A stretch of DNA of 64,000 nucleotides from NCBI RefSeq assembly GCF_014385005.1, contig NZ_JACRSZ010000006.1:62001-126000 (forward strand), written 5' to 3'. Shown in pieces: positions 33,305 to 42,456 of this stretch. The translations under genes were made by a program, and so were the position numbers. Below the pieces are notes generated by a model. It had not been told where the DNA came from. It made no database searches and worked only from the letters and a program-made list of their open reading frames with translations. Within the stretch, counting starts at the first letter, position 1. Each line of letters begins with the position of its first letter. Source of the stretch: Jingyaoa shaoxingensis (GTDB lineage: Bacteria > Bacillota > Clostridia > Lachnospirales > Lachnospiraceae).

Positions 33305-35095
33305 CTATTCTACATCTTCCAGTGCTTCGAAATCTTCTTCACCGGTACGGATCTTTACGACTCTGTCAACATTGTATACAAAGATCTTGCCATCTCCGAT
33401 ATGACCTGTATACAGAGTCTTCTTTGCCGCTTCGATCACATCGTCTACCGGGATGGATGCTACAATCACTTCGACTTTTACCTTTGGAAGCAGGGTTGCA
33501 TCGACCTCAGCACCACGATACATTTCGCCGGCACCTTTCTGGATACCACAGCCCATAACCTGTGTCACGGTCATACCTGTAACACCAAGATCGTTCATGG
33601 CTTTTCTCAGAGCATCGTAACGGGACAGTCTTGCAATAATAACCACTTTGTGAATACCGGTATCGGCCACCGGGGCGGTGTTGATCACTTTGACAGCAGC
33701 ATCTTTCTGTGCTTTTGTTGCGGTTGCATAATCATCCGAACCGATCTGTGTACGGTCATTGACTTCCATGATCATGGTGTTCGAAACATCCATGATGGAG
33801 AAGCCTGCATATGCGCTGGTCAGACCGTGTTCCATAGCATCCAGTCCGACGATTTCTTCTTCTTCGGTAACACGAAGTCCAAAGATGGCTTTGATAATCA
33901 GATAAGCAATGGTAATGGTCACTGCTGTCCATGCTGCAGTTGCCAGCATACCTTCAAACTGTAATCCTAACTGATGGAAACCGCCGCCATAGAAAAGTCC
34001 TTTTCCTGCGATCTGGTTTGCACCAAAGTTCACACCGTCACCATAACCTCTTGCAAATGCAGGAGCTGTATCGGTTGCAAATAAACCAACTGCAATGGTT
34101 CCCCAGATACCATTTAAGCAATGAACTGCTACGGCACCTACCGGGTCATCAATACGAAGTACATAATCCAGGAACCAGACACCAAATACTACCAGAACGC
34201 CTGCCACAGCGCCGATGATAATTGCACCAAAGGCATCACATACATCACAAGGTGCGGTAATGGCTACCAGACCTGCCAGAGATGCATTCAGACACATGGA
34301 TACATCTGGTTTGCCATATTTGATCCAGGTAAAAATCATACAAACAACAGTTGCAATTGCCGGAGCAATAGTGGTTGTTACGAAGATAGATCCAAGTTCT
34401 TCTACGGATGTGGCTGCTGCACCATTGAATCCGTACCAGCCCAGCCAGAGGATAAACACACCCAGACATCCAAGTGGAAGGTTGTGACCAGGAAAAGCAT
34501 TGACTTTTGTGATTTTTCCTGCCTTATCTCTTGTAAATTTACCAATACGAGGACCAAGCATTGCTGCACCGATCAGTGCGGAAATACCACCTACCATATG
34601 AATACAGTTGGAACCTGCAAAATCGTGGAATCCAATCTGTGCCAGCCAGCCGCCGCCCCATGTCCAGTGAGCTTCAATCGGATAAATCACTGCGGAGATA
34701 ATAGCGGAATATACACAGTAGGAAATAAATTTTGTTCTCTCAGCCATTGCACCGGATACAATAGTTGCTGTGGTTGCACAGAAGACCAGGTTAAATACGA
34801 AGTTGGACCAGTCAAATTCTGCGTAATTTGTGAAAATATCAAATCCTGGTTTTCCGACAATTCCCAGCCAGTCTTCGCCGAGGAATAATCCAAAACCAAT
34901 CAGAATGAATACGACAGTACCGATACAAAAGTCCATCAGGTTCTTCATCAGGATATTTCCTGTATTCTTTGCTCTGGTAAAGCCAGCCTCTACCATGGCA
35001 AATCCTGCCTGCATCCAGAATACCAGTGCGGCACCGATCAGGAACCAGACACCATACACTTCACCGGAAATTGCACTTAAAATTTCTTGTGTCAT
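33305..35095 (-). CDS. amt: Ammonium transporter fused to a PII signal domain
   Basis: This 596-residue protein has an N-terminal Amt channel (residues 1 to about 445, eleven hydrophobic segments; AGFAMVEAGFTRAKN, WTWGGGWL, FNGAAATSVEELG, AVHCLNGIWGT). A linker leads to a complete PII (GlnB/GlnK) domain at 481-596 (ARLSRYDALRKAMNDLGVTG, EMYRGAEVDATLLPKVKVEV, GKIFVYNVDRVVKIRTGE). The T-loop keeps the arginine that plugs Amt channels (YRGAE) but has Val where enteric GlnB has the uridylylated tyrosine. PII domains gate the channel in response to ATP/ADP/2-oxoglutarate. The start at 35095 follows GAGGAGGAG. Confidence 0.96.
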   Translation of the reverse strand: MTQEILSAISGEVYGVWFLIGAALVFWMQAGFAMVEAGFTRAKNTGNILMKNLMDFCIGTVVFILIGFGLFLGEDWLGIVGKPGFDIFTNYAEFDWSNFVFNLVFCATTATIVSGAMAERTKFISYCVYSAIISAVIYPIEAHWTWGGGWLAQIGFHDFAGSNCIHMVGGISALIGAAMLGPRIGKFTRDKAGKITKVNAFPGHNLPLGCLGVFILWLGWYGFNGAAATSVEELGSIFVTTTIAPAIATVVCMIFTWIKYGKPDVSMCLNASLAGLVAITAPCDVCDAFGAIIIGAVAGVLVVFGVWFLDYVLRIDDPVGAVAVHCLNGIWGTIAVGLFATDTAPAFARGYGDGVNFGANQIAGKGLFYGGGFHQLGLQFEGMLATAAWTAVTITIAYLIIKAIFGLRVTEEEEIVGLDAMEHGLTSAYAGFSIMDVSNTMIMEVNDRTQIGSDDYATATKAQKDAAVKVINTAPVADTGIHKVVIIARLSRYDALRKAMNDLGVTGMTVTQVMGCGIQKGAGEMYRGAEVDATLLPKVKVEVIVASIPVDDVIEAAKKTLYTGHIGDGKIFVYNVDRVVKIRTGEEDFEALEDVE

Positions 35096-35125
35096 AATTT
35101 TCTCCTCCTCTTTCCCTATAGAAAC

Positions 35126-35196
35126 AAAAGAGCAAAGCACCGAAGTTTTACAAGATTTTTCTTCTATCACAAAACTTCGTTGTTTCGCTCTTTTTT
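35126..35196 (-). terminator. Terminator-like hairpin in the amt leader (attenuator candidate)
   Basis: The arms AAAGAGCGAAACAACGAAGTTTT and AAAACTTCGGTGCTTTGCTCTTTT pair over more than 20 positions with few mismatches, and TTTTGTTTCTATAG follows. It lies between the amt promoter and the ribosome site, so it must be read through for expression. Confidence 0.75.
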
Positions 35197-35204
35197 CTAC
35201 AGAA

Positions 35205-35294
35205 TTAGCGGCCATTCAATACATCTGCGTCGCCTGATGCACCTTTTTGTACCACTGCAAAAGGCGCCATGGATATCTTCCATAGCGCCTTTGC
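35205..35294 (-). promoter_or_regulatory. Structured amt leader with possible 21-codon leader peptide
   Basis: Hairpin 1 (35257-35294) is a strong stem around GGCGCTATGGA/TCCATGGCGCC. Hairpin 2 (35219-35242) pairs GTGCATC with GATGTAT. A frame of 21 codons (35205-35270, starting MAPFAVVQKGASGDADV) begins at an ATG inside hairpin 1 with GGAAG upstream. Together with the following terminator hairpin this has the architecture of a transcription attenuator, possibly nitrogen-responsive. The regulator is unknown. Confidence 0.55.
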
Positions 35295-35307
35295 TTTTAT
35301 GTACTGC

Positions 35308-35336
35308 ATAATACCACCGGAAAAATGAAATGTCAA
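35308..35336 (-). promoter_or_regulatory. Predicted promoter of amt
   Basis: TTGACA (35331-35336), 17 nt, TATTAT (35308-35313): near-consensus. It gives a leader of about 200 nt before the amt start. Upstream to glnN (35337-35435) I see nothing else. Confidence 0.8.
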
Positions 35337-35435
35337 TGCAGATTTTATACTTTTTTTAGATTTGTCTGGTTTGGAGAATTTCTTACATATTTTTACAGAA
35401 CAAATCGTTAAAATCACAATAATCGATTTTATGAA

Positions 35436-37547
35436 TTATACTTCAAACAGCAGATCTCCATAGGATGGCATTGGCCACATCTCTTTGTCTACGATCATTT
35501 CCAGTTCATCCACCGGAACACGCAGAGCTTCCATTGCTGTGAATACTTCTTCATAATAGTATACTGCCTGGTCTCTTCCTGCCTCCATGACGGTTGCATG
35601 ATCGGTTACCTCAACCAGCTTCTGCAGTCTCTTCTTCGTCTCAGTCAGAAGATGCGCAGATTCACGCAGCATATCCATCGGTACATCAGTCTCTACCCCC
35701 GTCTGATTCATGATATTCACGGTCTCAGAAAGACTTCTGTTAAAGCGCAGCACTGCCGGAATAATATGCTTGCTGGCAATATCGATCATAGCTCTCGCCT
35801 CGATATTGATAGCCTTGGAATAACCCTCATACTGAATCTCGGCACGGGACTCCAGTTCTGTTCTGGTAAATACATGGAATTTTTCAAACAGATTTACTGC
35901 TTTTTCTGTTACCAGGGCAGGAATGGCATCTATCATGGACTTAATGTTCGGAAGTCCGCGGCGCTCTGCTTCTGCTACCCATTCATCAGAATAACCATTG
36001 CCATTAAAGACAATTCTCTGATGTTCACTGGCGTATTTCTTTATCAGGTCATGAACTGCCACCTGTACATCCTCTGCCTTTTCCAGTACATCGCAGGCAT
36101 CGGAAAATGCTTCTGCCACGATGGTATTAATGACAACGTTACATTCTGCTACGGAATCTCTGGAACCAACCATACGGAACTCAAACTTATTACCGGTAAA
36201 GGCAAACGGTGAAGTACGGTTACGATCCGTTGCGTCTTTGGCAAAATCAGGCAAGGTCTTAACACCGGTATGCAAGGTACCTCCCTTTAAGCTGTGGGTA
36301 GCTTCTCCGGTGTCAATCAGCTGTGTCAGCACATCCTGAAGCTGATCACCCAAAAATACTGAAATAATAGCCGGCGGTGCTTCGTTAGCTCCCAGACGGT
36401 GGTCATTTCCCACATCTGATGCTGATTCGCGGAGCAGATCTGCATGAAGATCTACCGCACGTAAGATACATGTCAATATCAGCAGGAACTGAATGTTCTC
36501 GTGAGGCGTCTTGCCAGGATCCAGCAGATTAATGCCATCATCTGTGGTCAGGGACCAGTTATTATGCTTACCGGAACCGTTCACACCCGCAAATGGCTTC
36601 TCGTGAAGCAGACACTGCAGACCATGTTCTTCTGCTACGCGCTTCAGTGTCTCCATAATGATTTGGTTGTGGTCAGCTGCCACATTACACTCCGCATAGA
36701 TCGGTGCCAGCTCATGCTGTGCCGGTGCCACTTCATTATGCTGTGTCTTGGCAGATACACCCAGCTTCCACAGTTCTTTATTCACATCTTTCATAAATGC
36801 TGCGATTCGCGGACGGATAACGCCAAAATAGTGATCATCCAGTTCCTGTCCCTTTGGCGGCATGGCACCAAATAAGGTACGGCCGGTAAAGATCAGATCC
36901 TTTCTTTTCAGATACTTGGCACGGTCTACGATAAAATACTCCTGTTCCACACCTACGGATGGTTTTACCTTGCGGGATGTGGTATTGCCCAGAAGTCTTA
37001 ATAAACGAAGGGTCTGAGTCTGAATTGCCTCCATGGAACGAAGCAGTGGAGTCTTCTGATCCAATGCTTCTCCGGTATAGGAGCAAAATGCTGTCGGGAT
37101 ACAGAGAATGGCTCCTGCTGCATCCTGTCTTACAAACGCAGGAGAAGTACAATCCCATGCTGTATATCCTCTTGCCTCAAAGGTAGCACGCAGACCACCT
37201 GACGGGAATGAAGATGCATCCGGTTCGCCTTTGATCAGCTCTTTACCGGAAAACTCAAGCTGAACAGAGCCATCTGCCTTCGGCGCTGTAATAAATGCAT
37301 CATGCTTTTCTGCAGTAAATCCAGTCAGCGGCTGAAACCAGTGTGTATAATGTGTCGCCCCCTTTTCGATTGCCCATTCTTTCATTGCTCCTGCAACTAC
37401 TTCTGCAATCATAGGATCCAGTTCTTTTCCGTCATCAATGGTTTTATGAAGTTCCTTGTACACTTTTTTCGGGAGTTTTTCCAGCATTACTTTGTCATTG
37501 AAGACATTTTCACCAAATAACTCCTGTACATTTATAATCTCGCCCAT
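35436..37547 (-). CDS. glnN: Glutamine synthetase type III
   Basis: At 703 residues this is the GSIII class, distinct from the roughly 450-residue GlnA. It has [16 protein letters not shown], the GSIII-typical [52 protein letters not shown] and [15 protein letters not shown] (ATP/metal region). It assimilates ammonium into glutamine. The gene has its own promoter (37588-37616) and AGGAGG site. With the Amt-PII fusion downstream it forms a nitrogen-assimilation pair. Confidence 0.96.
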   Translation of the reverse strand: MGEIINVQELFGENVFNDKVMLEKLPKKVYKELHKTIDDGKELDPMIAEVVAGAMKEWAIEKGATHYTHWFQPLTGFTAEKHDAFITAPKADGSVQLEFSGKELIKGEPDASSFPSGGLRATFEARGYTAWDCTSPAFVRQDAAGAILCIPTAFCSYTGEALDQKTPLLRSMEAIQTQTLRLLRLLGNTTSRKVKPSVGVEQEYFIVDRAKYLKRKDLIFTGRTLFGAMPPKGQELDDHYFGVIRPRIAAFMKDVNKELWKLGVSAKTQHNEVAPAQHELAPIYAECNVAADHNQIIMETLKRVAEEHGLQCLLHEKPFAGVNGSGKHNNWSLTTDDGINLLDPGKTPHENIQFLLILTCILRAVDLHADLLRESASDVGNDHRLGANEAPPAIISVFLGDQLQDVLTQLIDTGEATHSLKGGTLHTGVKTLPDFAKDATDRNRTSPFAFTGNKFEFRMVGSRDSVAECNVVINTIVAEAFSDACDVLEKAEDVQVAVHDLIKKYASEHQRIVFNGNGYSDEWVAEAERRGLPNIKSMIDAIPALVTEKAVNLFEKFHVFTRTELESRAEIQYEGYSKAINIEARAMIDIASKHIIPAVLRFNRSLSETVNIMNQTGVETDVPMDMLRESAHLLTETKKRLQKLVEVTDHATVMEAGRDQAVYYYEEVFTAMEALRVPVDELEMIVDKEMWPMPSYGDLLFEV

Positions 37548-37587
37548 ACATCCTCCTTCGCAGTACTAATATTTTTTGCTATGAAAA

Positions 37588-37616
37588 ATCATACTCGATT
37601 TATTCCGAAAATGCAA
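37588..37616 (-). promoter_or_regulatory. Predicted promoter of glnN
   Basis: TTGCAT (37611-37616), 17 nt, TATGAT (37588-37593), about 40 nt before the start codon. Confidence 0.65.
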
Positions 37617-37648
37617 GAGGACACTGCATTGGATTTGCAGTGCCCTCT
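37616..37648 (-). terminator. Hairpin after the NlpC/P60 gene
   Basis: AGAGGGCACTGCA and TGCAGTGTCCTCT form a nearly perfect 13-bp stem. Only a poor T-run follows, and the glnN -35 begins at its base, so it may be a weak terminator. Confidence 0.6.
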
Positions 37649-37682
37649 CTTTATGTATTTATTGATTATCTGATTGTCTGTT

Positions 37683-39341
37683 TTAGTCTCCGATATAATC
37701 AGAAGCTGATACCGGGGTTCTGTAGTCTACGTCAGATACGATGATACCTGTGGATGAACTGCTGGCATGTACAACCTTACCGTCACCAATGTACATGGTT
37801 ACATGCCCGATTCCATAATCTCCGCTTCCTTCATAGTATAACAGATCTCCAGGCTCCAGATTGTTCAAATCAACAGATGTTCCACCCTGAGACTGCTGTC
37901 CGGCTGTTCTGCTGATATCGATTCCAAAGTTAGCCAGTACAGACTGTGTGAATCCGGAACAGTCTGTTCCGTTGGTCAGTGAAGTTCCACCATATACGTA
38001 TGGATTACCAACAAACTGAAGTGCATAATCTACAATCTGCTGTCTTAAAGAAGAATTTGAACTGCTGTCATCTGTAGTATTCGTAACCTCGGATGTATCA
38101 ATTCCTGCATCAGATACGGTATCATATACTGTCTGGTCAGCAGCTGCTGCCTCATCCTGCGCTGTCTGTGCCTGATCTGCCGCTGCCTGTGCATCATAAG
38201 CACTCTGCTGTGCCTGATCTGCGGTTGCCTGTGCATCAGCTGCTGTCTGCTGTGCATATGCTTCTGCATTGGCAATAGTCTCTTCATCACCTGTATTATA
38301 TGCTTCATCCAGTGCTGCCTGTGCATCGGCTGCTACCTGCTCTGCATAAGCCTGATCTGCCGCTGCCTGATCTGCTGTCGCTTGTGCCTGGTCGGCTGCT
38401 GCCTGAGCTTCATCGGCTGTCGCCTGTGCCTGGTCTGCATAATCGCTCTGGCTCTGGAGATATTCGATCCAAGCCTGATTCTGTGCTTCCCATTCAGCCT
38501 GTTCTGCTGCTAACTGTTCCTGATACTGTCTTTCCTGTTCATCAAGCCATGCCTGGTATGCAGCTTCTTCTTCTGCAATTCTTGCTTCTGCTTCTTCCTG
38601 GCTCTCACCCTGTGGAAGATAGGTAGCATAACTGACATAATCTGCACTGACATATCCTTCGGTAGTTCCTGTGGAGATCTTTGCCCATCCACCCAGATCC
38701 TCTTCCAGATATACAATCTGATCTGCTGTAACCGTATCTACTACATCCGCGTCTTCCGAAGGCTCTGAACGAACCATCAGTGCTTCCGCATTGACCTGTG
38801 CCACCGGAGTAGCCACCTGTTCAACAACGGATGCTGCAGCTTCTCCTGTAGTCAGAAGATACTTTGCCACATATCCGGTACATCCGCCGGACTGTACATA
38901 ATACCAGTCTCCTTCTTCTCCCAGGATCGTTGCACAGTTACCGTCATATAAGTATCCGACTACATCAGAGTTCACATCTGCGTTCGCTCTGATGTAGAAA
39001 AATGTCTCATCACCAGGCTGTGCTACTGCAATCGTTCCTACCATACTGCTCTGTGCAGCTTCTGTCTCTTCTGCTGCTTCCTCTGCCGCAGTATCCTCTG
39101 TTGCTGTATCTTCTGCTGTAGTTTCTTCTACTGTAGTATCCTCTGTTGCTGTATCCTCTGTTGCTGCATCTGTCTCTTCTGTTGTATTATCCACAGATGC
39201 TTCCTTCACGGTCGCACTTCCAACACCTACCAGACTGGTACCTGCCGCAAATGCTGCCATGGAGCTGCTTCCCACCAGCATGCTTCCTGTTACAAAACAT
39301 GCCGCAGCTCTCATTACATGCTTTTTCATTCCCTTGTTCAT
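37683..39341 (-). CDS. Secreted SH3-domain NlpC/P60 (C40) peptidase
   Basis: The protein is 552 residues. The signal peptide ends AAFAAG (about residue 33). A Thr/Glu/Asp/Ala-rich low-complexity tract (45-97, repeated TEDTA units) precedes two SH3b domains (about 103-160 and 185-240), which bind the cell wall. A long coiled-coil tract of AQA/TADQAQ repeats (about 250-405) leads to a C-terminal NlpC/P60 domain with catalytic cysteine in GTDCSGFTQ and histidine in IGHVTMYIG. It probably cuts peptidoglycan stem peptides. The start at 39341 follows GGAGG. A TGTAAC-N5-TGTAAC box lies at its promoter. Confidence 0.93.
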   Translation of the reverse strand: MNKGMKKHVMRAAACFVTGSMLVGSSSMAAFAAGTSLVGVGSATVKEASVDNTTEETDAATEDTATEDTTVEETTAEDTATEDTAAEEAAEETEAAQSSMVGTIAVAQPGDETFFYIRANADVNSDVVGYLYDGNCATILGEEGDWYYVQSGGCTGYVAKYLLTTGEAAASVVEQVATPVAQVNAEALMVRSEPSEDADVVDTVTADQIVYLEEDLGGWAKISTGTTEGYVSADYVSYATYLPQGESQEEAEARIAEEEAAYQAWLDEQERQYQEQLAAEQAEWEAQNQAWIEYLQSQSDYADQAQATADEAQAAADQAQATADQAAADQAYAEQVAADAQAALDEAYNTGDEETIANAEAYAQQTAADAQATADQAQQSAYDAQAAADQAQTAQDEAAAADQTVYDTVSDAGIDTSEVTNTTDDSSSNSSLRQQIVDYALQFVGNPYVYGGTSLTNGTDCSGFTQSVLANFGIDISRTAGQQSQGGTSVDLNNLEPGDLLYYEGSGDYGIGHVTMYIGDGKVVHASSSSTGIIVSDVDYRTPVSASDYIGD

Positions 39342-39404
39342 CAGAATCAAACCTCCAAATAATCAATCAATAAATACGAAATCAATACAATCAAATACAT
39401 AGTT

Positions 39405-39421
39405 GTTACATAAATGTTACA
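39405..39421 (-). promoter_or_regulatory. WalR-like box TGTAAC-N5-TGTAAC upstream of the NlpC/P60 gene
   Basis: Read on the minus strand, TGTAAC-ATTTA-TGTAAC fits the direct-repeat consensus of the cell-wall regulator WalR (YycF), TGTWAH-N5-TGTWAH. A third GTAAC lies just upstream. It sits shortly after the predicted start of transcription, a position expected to repress. No walRK genes are in the window. Confidence 0.5.
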
Positions 39422-39435
39422 TTTGTTACGTTCAC

Positions 39436-39464
39436 ATCTTAACATATGGAGGTATGTTTGTCAA
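39436..39464 (-). promoter_or_regulatory. Predicted promoter of the NlpC/P60 gene
   Basis: TTGACA (39459-39464), 17 nt, TAAGAT (39436-39441). Confidence 0.75.
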
Positions 39465-39528
39465 TAAATTTTACGTTTTTTTTAAATCCTCGACTTTTTT
39501 GACATCTTTTGTAATATTTCAGTCACAT

Positions 39529-41304
39529 TCACCAGTCAAGCAGCTTTTGCAGATACTGTCCTACCACATTGGAAAAATTACGAATATCCCTGATATATGC
39601 AAAATCTTTTCCGAAAATCCGTTTTTCGGCCTGAAGATCCTGCTCTTTCCCTGCAAATACACCCAGCACAAAAATACCTTTGTTTCTGGCTTTGCGCACT
39701 TCCTGCGCCGTATCCTTTATGGCATAATCTCCGCAGTAAGCTTTGGGATTACGGCTGTTCGGGCGGTTGACAACCACGTCATTCGGTCTTCCGTCACTTA
39801 ATACAATCAGAATCTTATTCTCTTCCTCCCTTTGCAGCAGAGAATCGGAAGCTGCACGGATTGCCAGTCCGTCCCGGTTATTCGAAGACGTAGTATACTG
39901 AAAAATCTTCCGGTTTTCGCTCTTGGGCGCATCATACTCCCTGAATCTCTGCATTACCGTATAATCCCAGAAAGTGCAGAAACTCATCACACGATGAGGA
40001 ATATGCACGTTGCTTAAAGCCTCACTGATGATAAATGCCTGTATCGCCACCTGGCTCTGTCGGTCTCTCTGGGAACCACTGGCATCCATGAGAATCTCCA
40101 CCACGAAATCAGTCTGATTCTGTCGGATAATCCGCTGAAACAGCCTGGTATCTTCTGTCCGTCCCAGCTTCCAGAGACGTACCGGCAAGATCTGACCATA
40201 ATCTGCCAGCAGCTCTTCCTGCTGTGTCCTGGTCACCAGAGAACGCTTCAGATTATCTGTCATAATATCCACATTTTTCTTTACCATATTTTTACTGTTA
40301 CGTAGCAGAAGCAGATTCCGGTCTGCCTGTTTCTTCGCATTGACATACTGTGCATTAACCAGCACGGGATTCTCTAGGATTCCGTCTGTATAATAAAGAC
40401 TGCAGTCAGCATGGGCACCATTACACAATCTCCGGTCTGTCTTCTTCTGTTCTGTTTCTGACAGATAAGACTTGCCAAAATTCAGCTGCATATAACTGTT
40501 CATTTTTGCCAGTGCCTTTTCATCCAACACTACAATACTTTTTTTCTTCGGTCCATCCGACTGTTTTTCTTCCTTCTGATCTTTCTCATCCAGACTGATA
40601 ACCTTCTGATTCACCTGATCCACCAGCTGTTCCAGCACGGATTCATACATTTCCTCATCCAGGAAATCCTGCCAGGTTGCTTCTGCCAGTTCTTCTACAG
40701 AAGTTCGCAGCACAAAATCCAGATCCCCGTGTTTTCTCTCAAAAGAACGGTCAATCGCGGAATTATAGATCCAGTCTATGGTTCTGATAATCTCCATGGT
40801 GCTGTCTGTCTCTTCCAGCCGGTACAATACATCCAGCACATCCTGAATTCTTTTTTCTGCCCGTCCCCTTCCGTTCAGGAACTGTCGGATAACTTCCAGT
40901 TTCACCCTTCCCATAAAGGAATCATTCATTTTGCGAAAATCCAGATCCAGCATAGCTTCAAAAGCCTTCTTTCGGATATTCGCCACTCCCGGACGCTCTG
41001 CCGCGATCTTCTGATAAACTGCCATATCCACACAAAGCTGGGCAATATTCATCAGAACCGGTTCTTCCACTCCATAAAACAGCTTTTTTACTATATACAT
41101 GGAGAGTTCACTGCTATCAAAATATTTGGCAAAAGCTCCCTGCTTAATGGCATCATACAGGGATATATATTTATTTCTGGAAAAAGATGCCACATCCAGC
41201 CTGGTGTTCAGGGCATAGTCTCCGCTGACCGTCCACATCAGATTGCGGATCCGGTTCTCAATCTCCATCTCATGTTCTTCAAAATCATATGAAAAATCCT
41301 GCAT
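39529..41304 (-). CDS. Von Willebrand factor A domain protein, NorD/CobT-like
   Basis: About 591 residues, no signal peptide. The N-terminal 350 residues are helical and charged. The C-terminal VWA domain (about 395-590) has a metal-ion-dependent adhesion motif DASGSQ in FVVEILMDASGSQRDR, with threonine/aspartate support in ILIVLSDGRPND. This pattern resembles NorD/CobT-type proteins, which work with MoxR-like AAA ATPases to insert metals or activate enzymes. No such ATPase or target is adjacent. I prefer the ATG ending at 41304 (AAGG 9 nt upstream) over one at 41325. Confidence 0.8.
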   Translation of the reverse strand: MQDFSYDFEEHEMEIENRIRNLMWTVSGDYALNTRLDVASFSRNKYISLYDAIKQGAFAKYFDSSELSMYIVKKLFYGVEEPVLMNIAQLCVDMAVYQKIAAERPGVANIRKKAFEAMLDLDFRKMNDSFMGRVKLEVIRQFLNGRGRAEKRIQDVLDVLYRLEETDSTMEIIRTIDWIYNSAIDRSFERKHGDLDFVLRTSVEELAEATWQDFLDEEMYESVLEQLVDQVNQKVISLDEKDQKEEKQSDGPKKKSIVVLDEKALAKMNSYMQLNFGKSYLSETEQKKTDRRLCNGAHADCSLYYTDGILENPVLVNAQYVNAKKQADRNLLLLRNSKNMVKKNVDIMTDNLKRSLVTRTQQEELLADYGQILPVRLWKLGRTEDTRLFQRIIRQNQTDFVVEILMDASGSQRDRQSQVAIQAFIISEALSNVHIPHRVMSFCTFWDYTVMQRFREYDAPKSENRKIFQYTTSSNNRDGLAIRAASDSLLQREEENKILIVLSDGRPNDVVVNRPNSRNPKAYCGDYAIKDTAQEVRKARNKGIFVLGVFAGKEQDLQAEKRIFGKDFAYIRDIRNFSNVVGQYLQKLLDW

Positions 41305-41423
41305 TTCTTTATACCTTTCTCCCATTAGTATGATGTACCAGTATCATTATTATAATAGAAAGATTGCTTTTGTATATACTTTTATGTTAAATTAATTGTA
41401 TCTTACATTCATCAGGAGCTGCT

Positions 41424-42389
41424 ATGAAAACAAGAAAAAGATTTTTGTTTCTTCCACTTTTGCTTTTACTGATGACGTTGGCTGTTATGCCGGTTTCCGC
41501 AGGCAGTCCAGCCAAAGTTCCCCACAATAAACTGGTCACACAAAATGGCGGGACCTACTATTATAATAAAAAGGGTAACATCGTCAGGAACTGTATGGTG
41601 ACTTATAAAAAGAAAACCTACTATTTTGACAAGAATGGACAGATGTACCGGAACCGGGCTTTTTATCATAAAGGACATGTCTATTATGCCAGGGCGAATG
41701 GCAAGATTGCCAAAAATACATGGATCGGTCAATTTTATTACAACCATAACGGATACCGCACCGGAAAGATGCTGGTTACCGAAGCTGCCAGCAGCACTTC
41801 TTCCGGAAAATACAAGAATCAGAAGAAGGTCATTTCCATGCAGAATGTCCGGCAGCGCCCTCAGCTTCCAACCGGATGTGAATCCGTTGCCCTTACTATG
41901 GTGCTGAAGTATTACGGTTTTTCTTTATCCAAAACTACCATTGCCTCCCGCTATCTTTCCAGAAGCGGCTCGAACTTTGTTACTAAGTTCTGGGGCAGCC
42001 CTTTTAGCAGTTCCGGCGGAGGTATCTATTCTCCCGGGCTTACTACCACTGCCAACAAATATCTGAAGGCACAAAAATCTGCACTGAAAGCCTATGATCT
42101 GACCGGCATCCGATTCTCAGATCTATACCGTTATGTTGACGCCAACATTCCGGTTATCGTATGGAATTCCATGTACATGTACAATCCTGTAGGCGTCTAT
42201 TCTTACCGCGCCAACGGAAAAAGATGGACCTTCTACCGCTACGAACACTGCGTGGTTTTCTGTGGCTATGATAAGAAAAAAGGGAAAGTACTGATTAATG
42301 ACCCATTAAGTGGTCTCGTATGGCGCAAGGCAAGTTCCTTTGAACGCATCTATAACAAAATGGGAAAGATGGCAGTTGTCATCCAGTAG
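41424..42389 (+). CDS. Secreted C39-like cysteine peptidase with wall-binding repeats
   Basis: A 321-residue exported protein. The signal peptide ends MPVSAGSP (about residue 27). Residues 35-120 hold aromatic repeat units of the glucan/choline-binding type (GGTYYYNKKGN, KTYYFDKNGQ, HVYYARANGK). The C-terminal domain (140-321) resembles C39-like peptidases: the cysteine in QLPTGCESVALTMVLKYYG, histidine in YEHCVVFCGYD and aspartate in VLINDPLSG. Cleavage target unknown; surface location is likely. AGGAG precedes the ATG. Divergent from the VWA gene. Confidence 0.85.
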   Translation: MKTRKRFLFLPLLLLLMTLAVMPVSAGSPAKVPHNKLVTQNGGTYYYNKKGNIVRNCMVTYKKKTYYFDKNGQMYRNRAFYHKGHVYYARANGKIAKNTWIGQFYYNHNGYRTGKMLVTEAASSTSSGKYKNQKKVISMQNVRQRPQLPTGCESVALTMVLKYYGFSLSKTTIASRYLSRSGSNFVTKFWGSPFSSSGGGIYSPGLTTTANKYLKAQKSALKAYDLTGIRFSDLYRYVDANIPVIVWNSMYMYNPVGVYSYRANGKRWTFYRYEHCVVFCGYDKKKGKVLINDPLSGLVWRKASSFERIYNKMGKMAVVIQ

Positions 42390-42398
42390 ATCACAAAG

Positions 42399-42440
42399 AA
42401 TGCCCCGGTTCATGTCATCTCGTACATGAACCGGGGCATT
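42399..42440. terminator. Bidirectional terminator between the C39-like gene and ftsH
   Basis: AATGCCCCGGTTCATGT and ACATGAACCGGGGCATT form a perfect 17-bp stem around 8 nt between two convergent genes. T-rich sequence follows on the minus side. Confidence 0.85.
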
Positions 42441-42456
42441 ATCGTTACATATCTTT

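Noticed and set aside
35205..35417. 70-residue frame upstream of amt as a full gene
   Set aside because: Most of it lies upstream of, or within, the amt promoter, so it cannot be translated from that transcript. Only the last 21 codons remain as a leader-peptide candidate.
37683..39341. DNA-level repeats in the NlpC/P60 gene as a repeat array or CRISPR-like structure
   Set aside because: The repetition follows codons for Thr/Glu/Asp and Ala/Gln coiled-coil units; there are no regular spacers.
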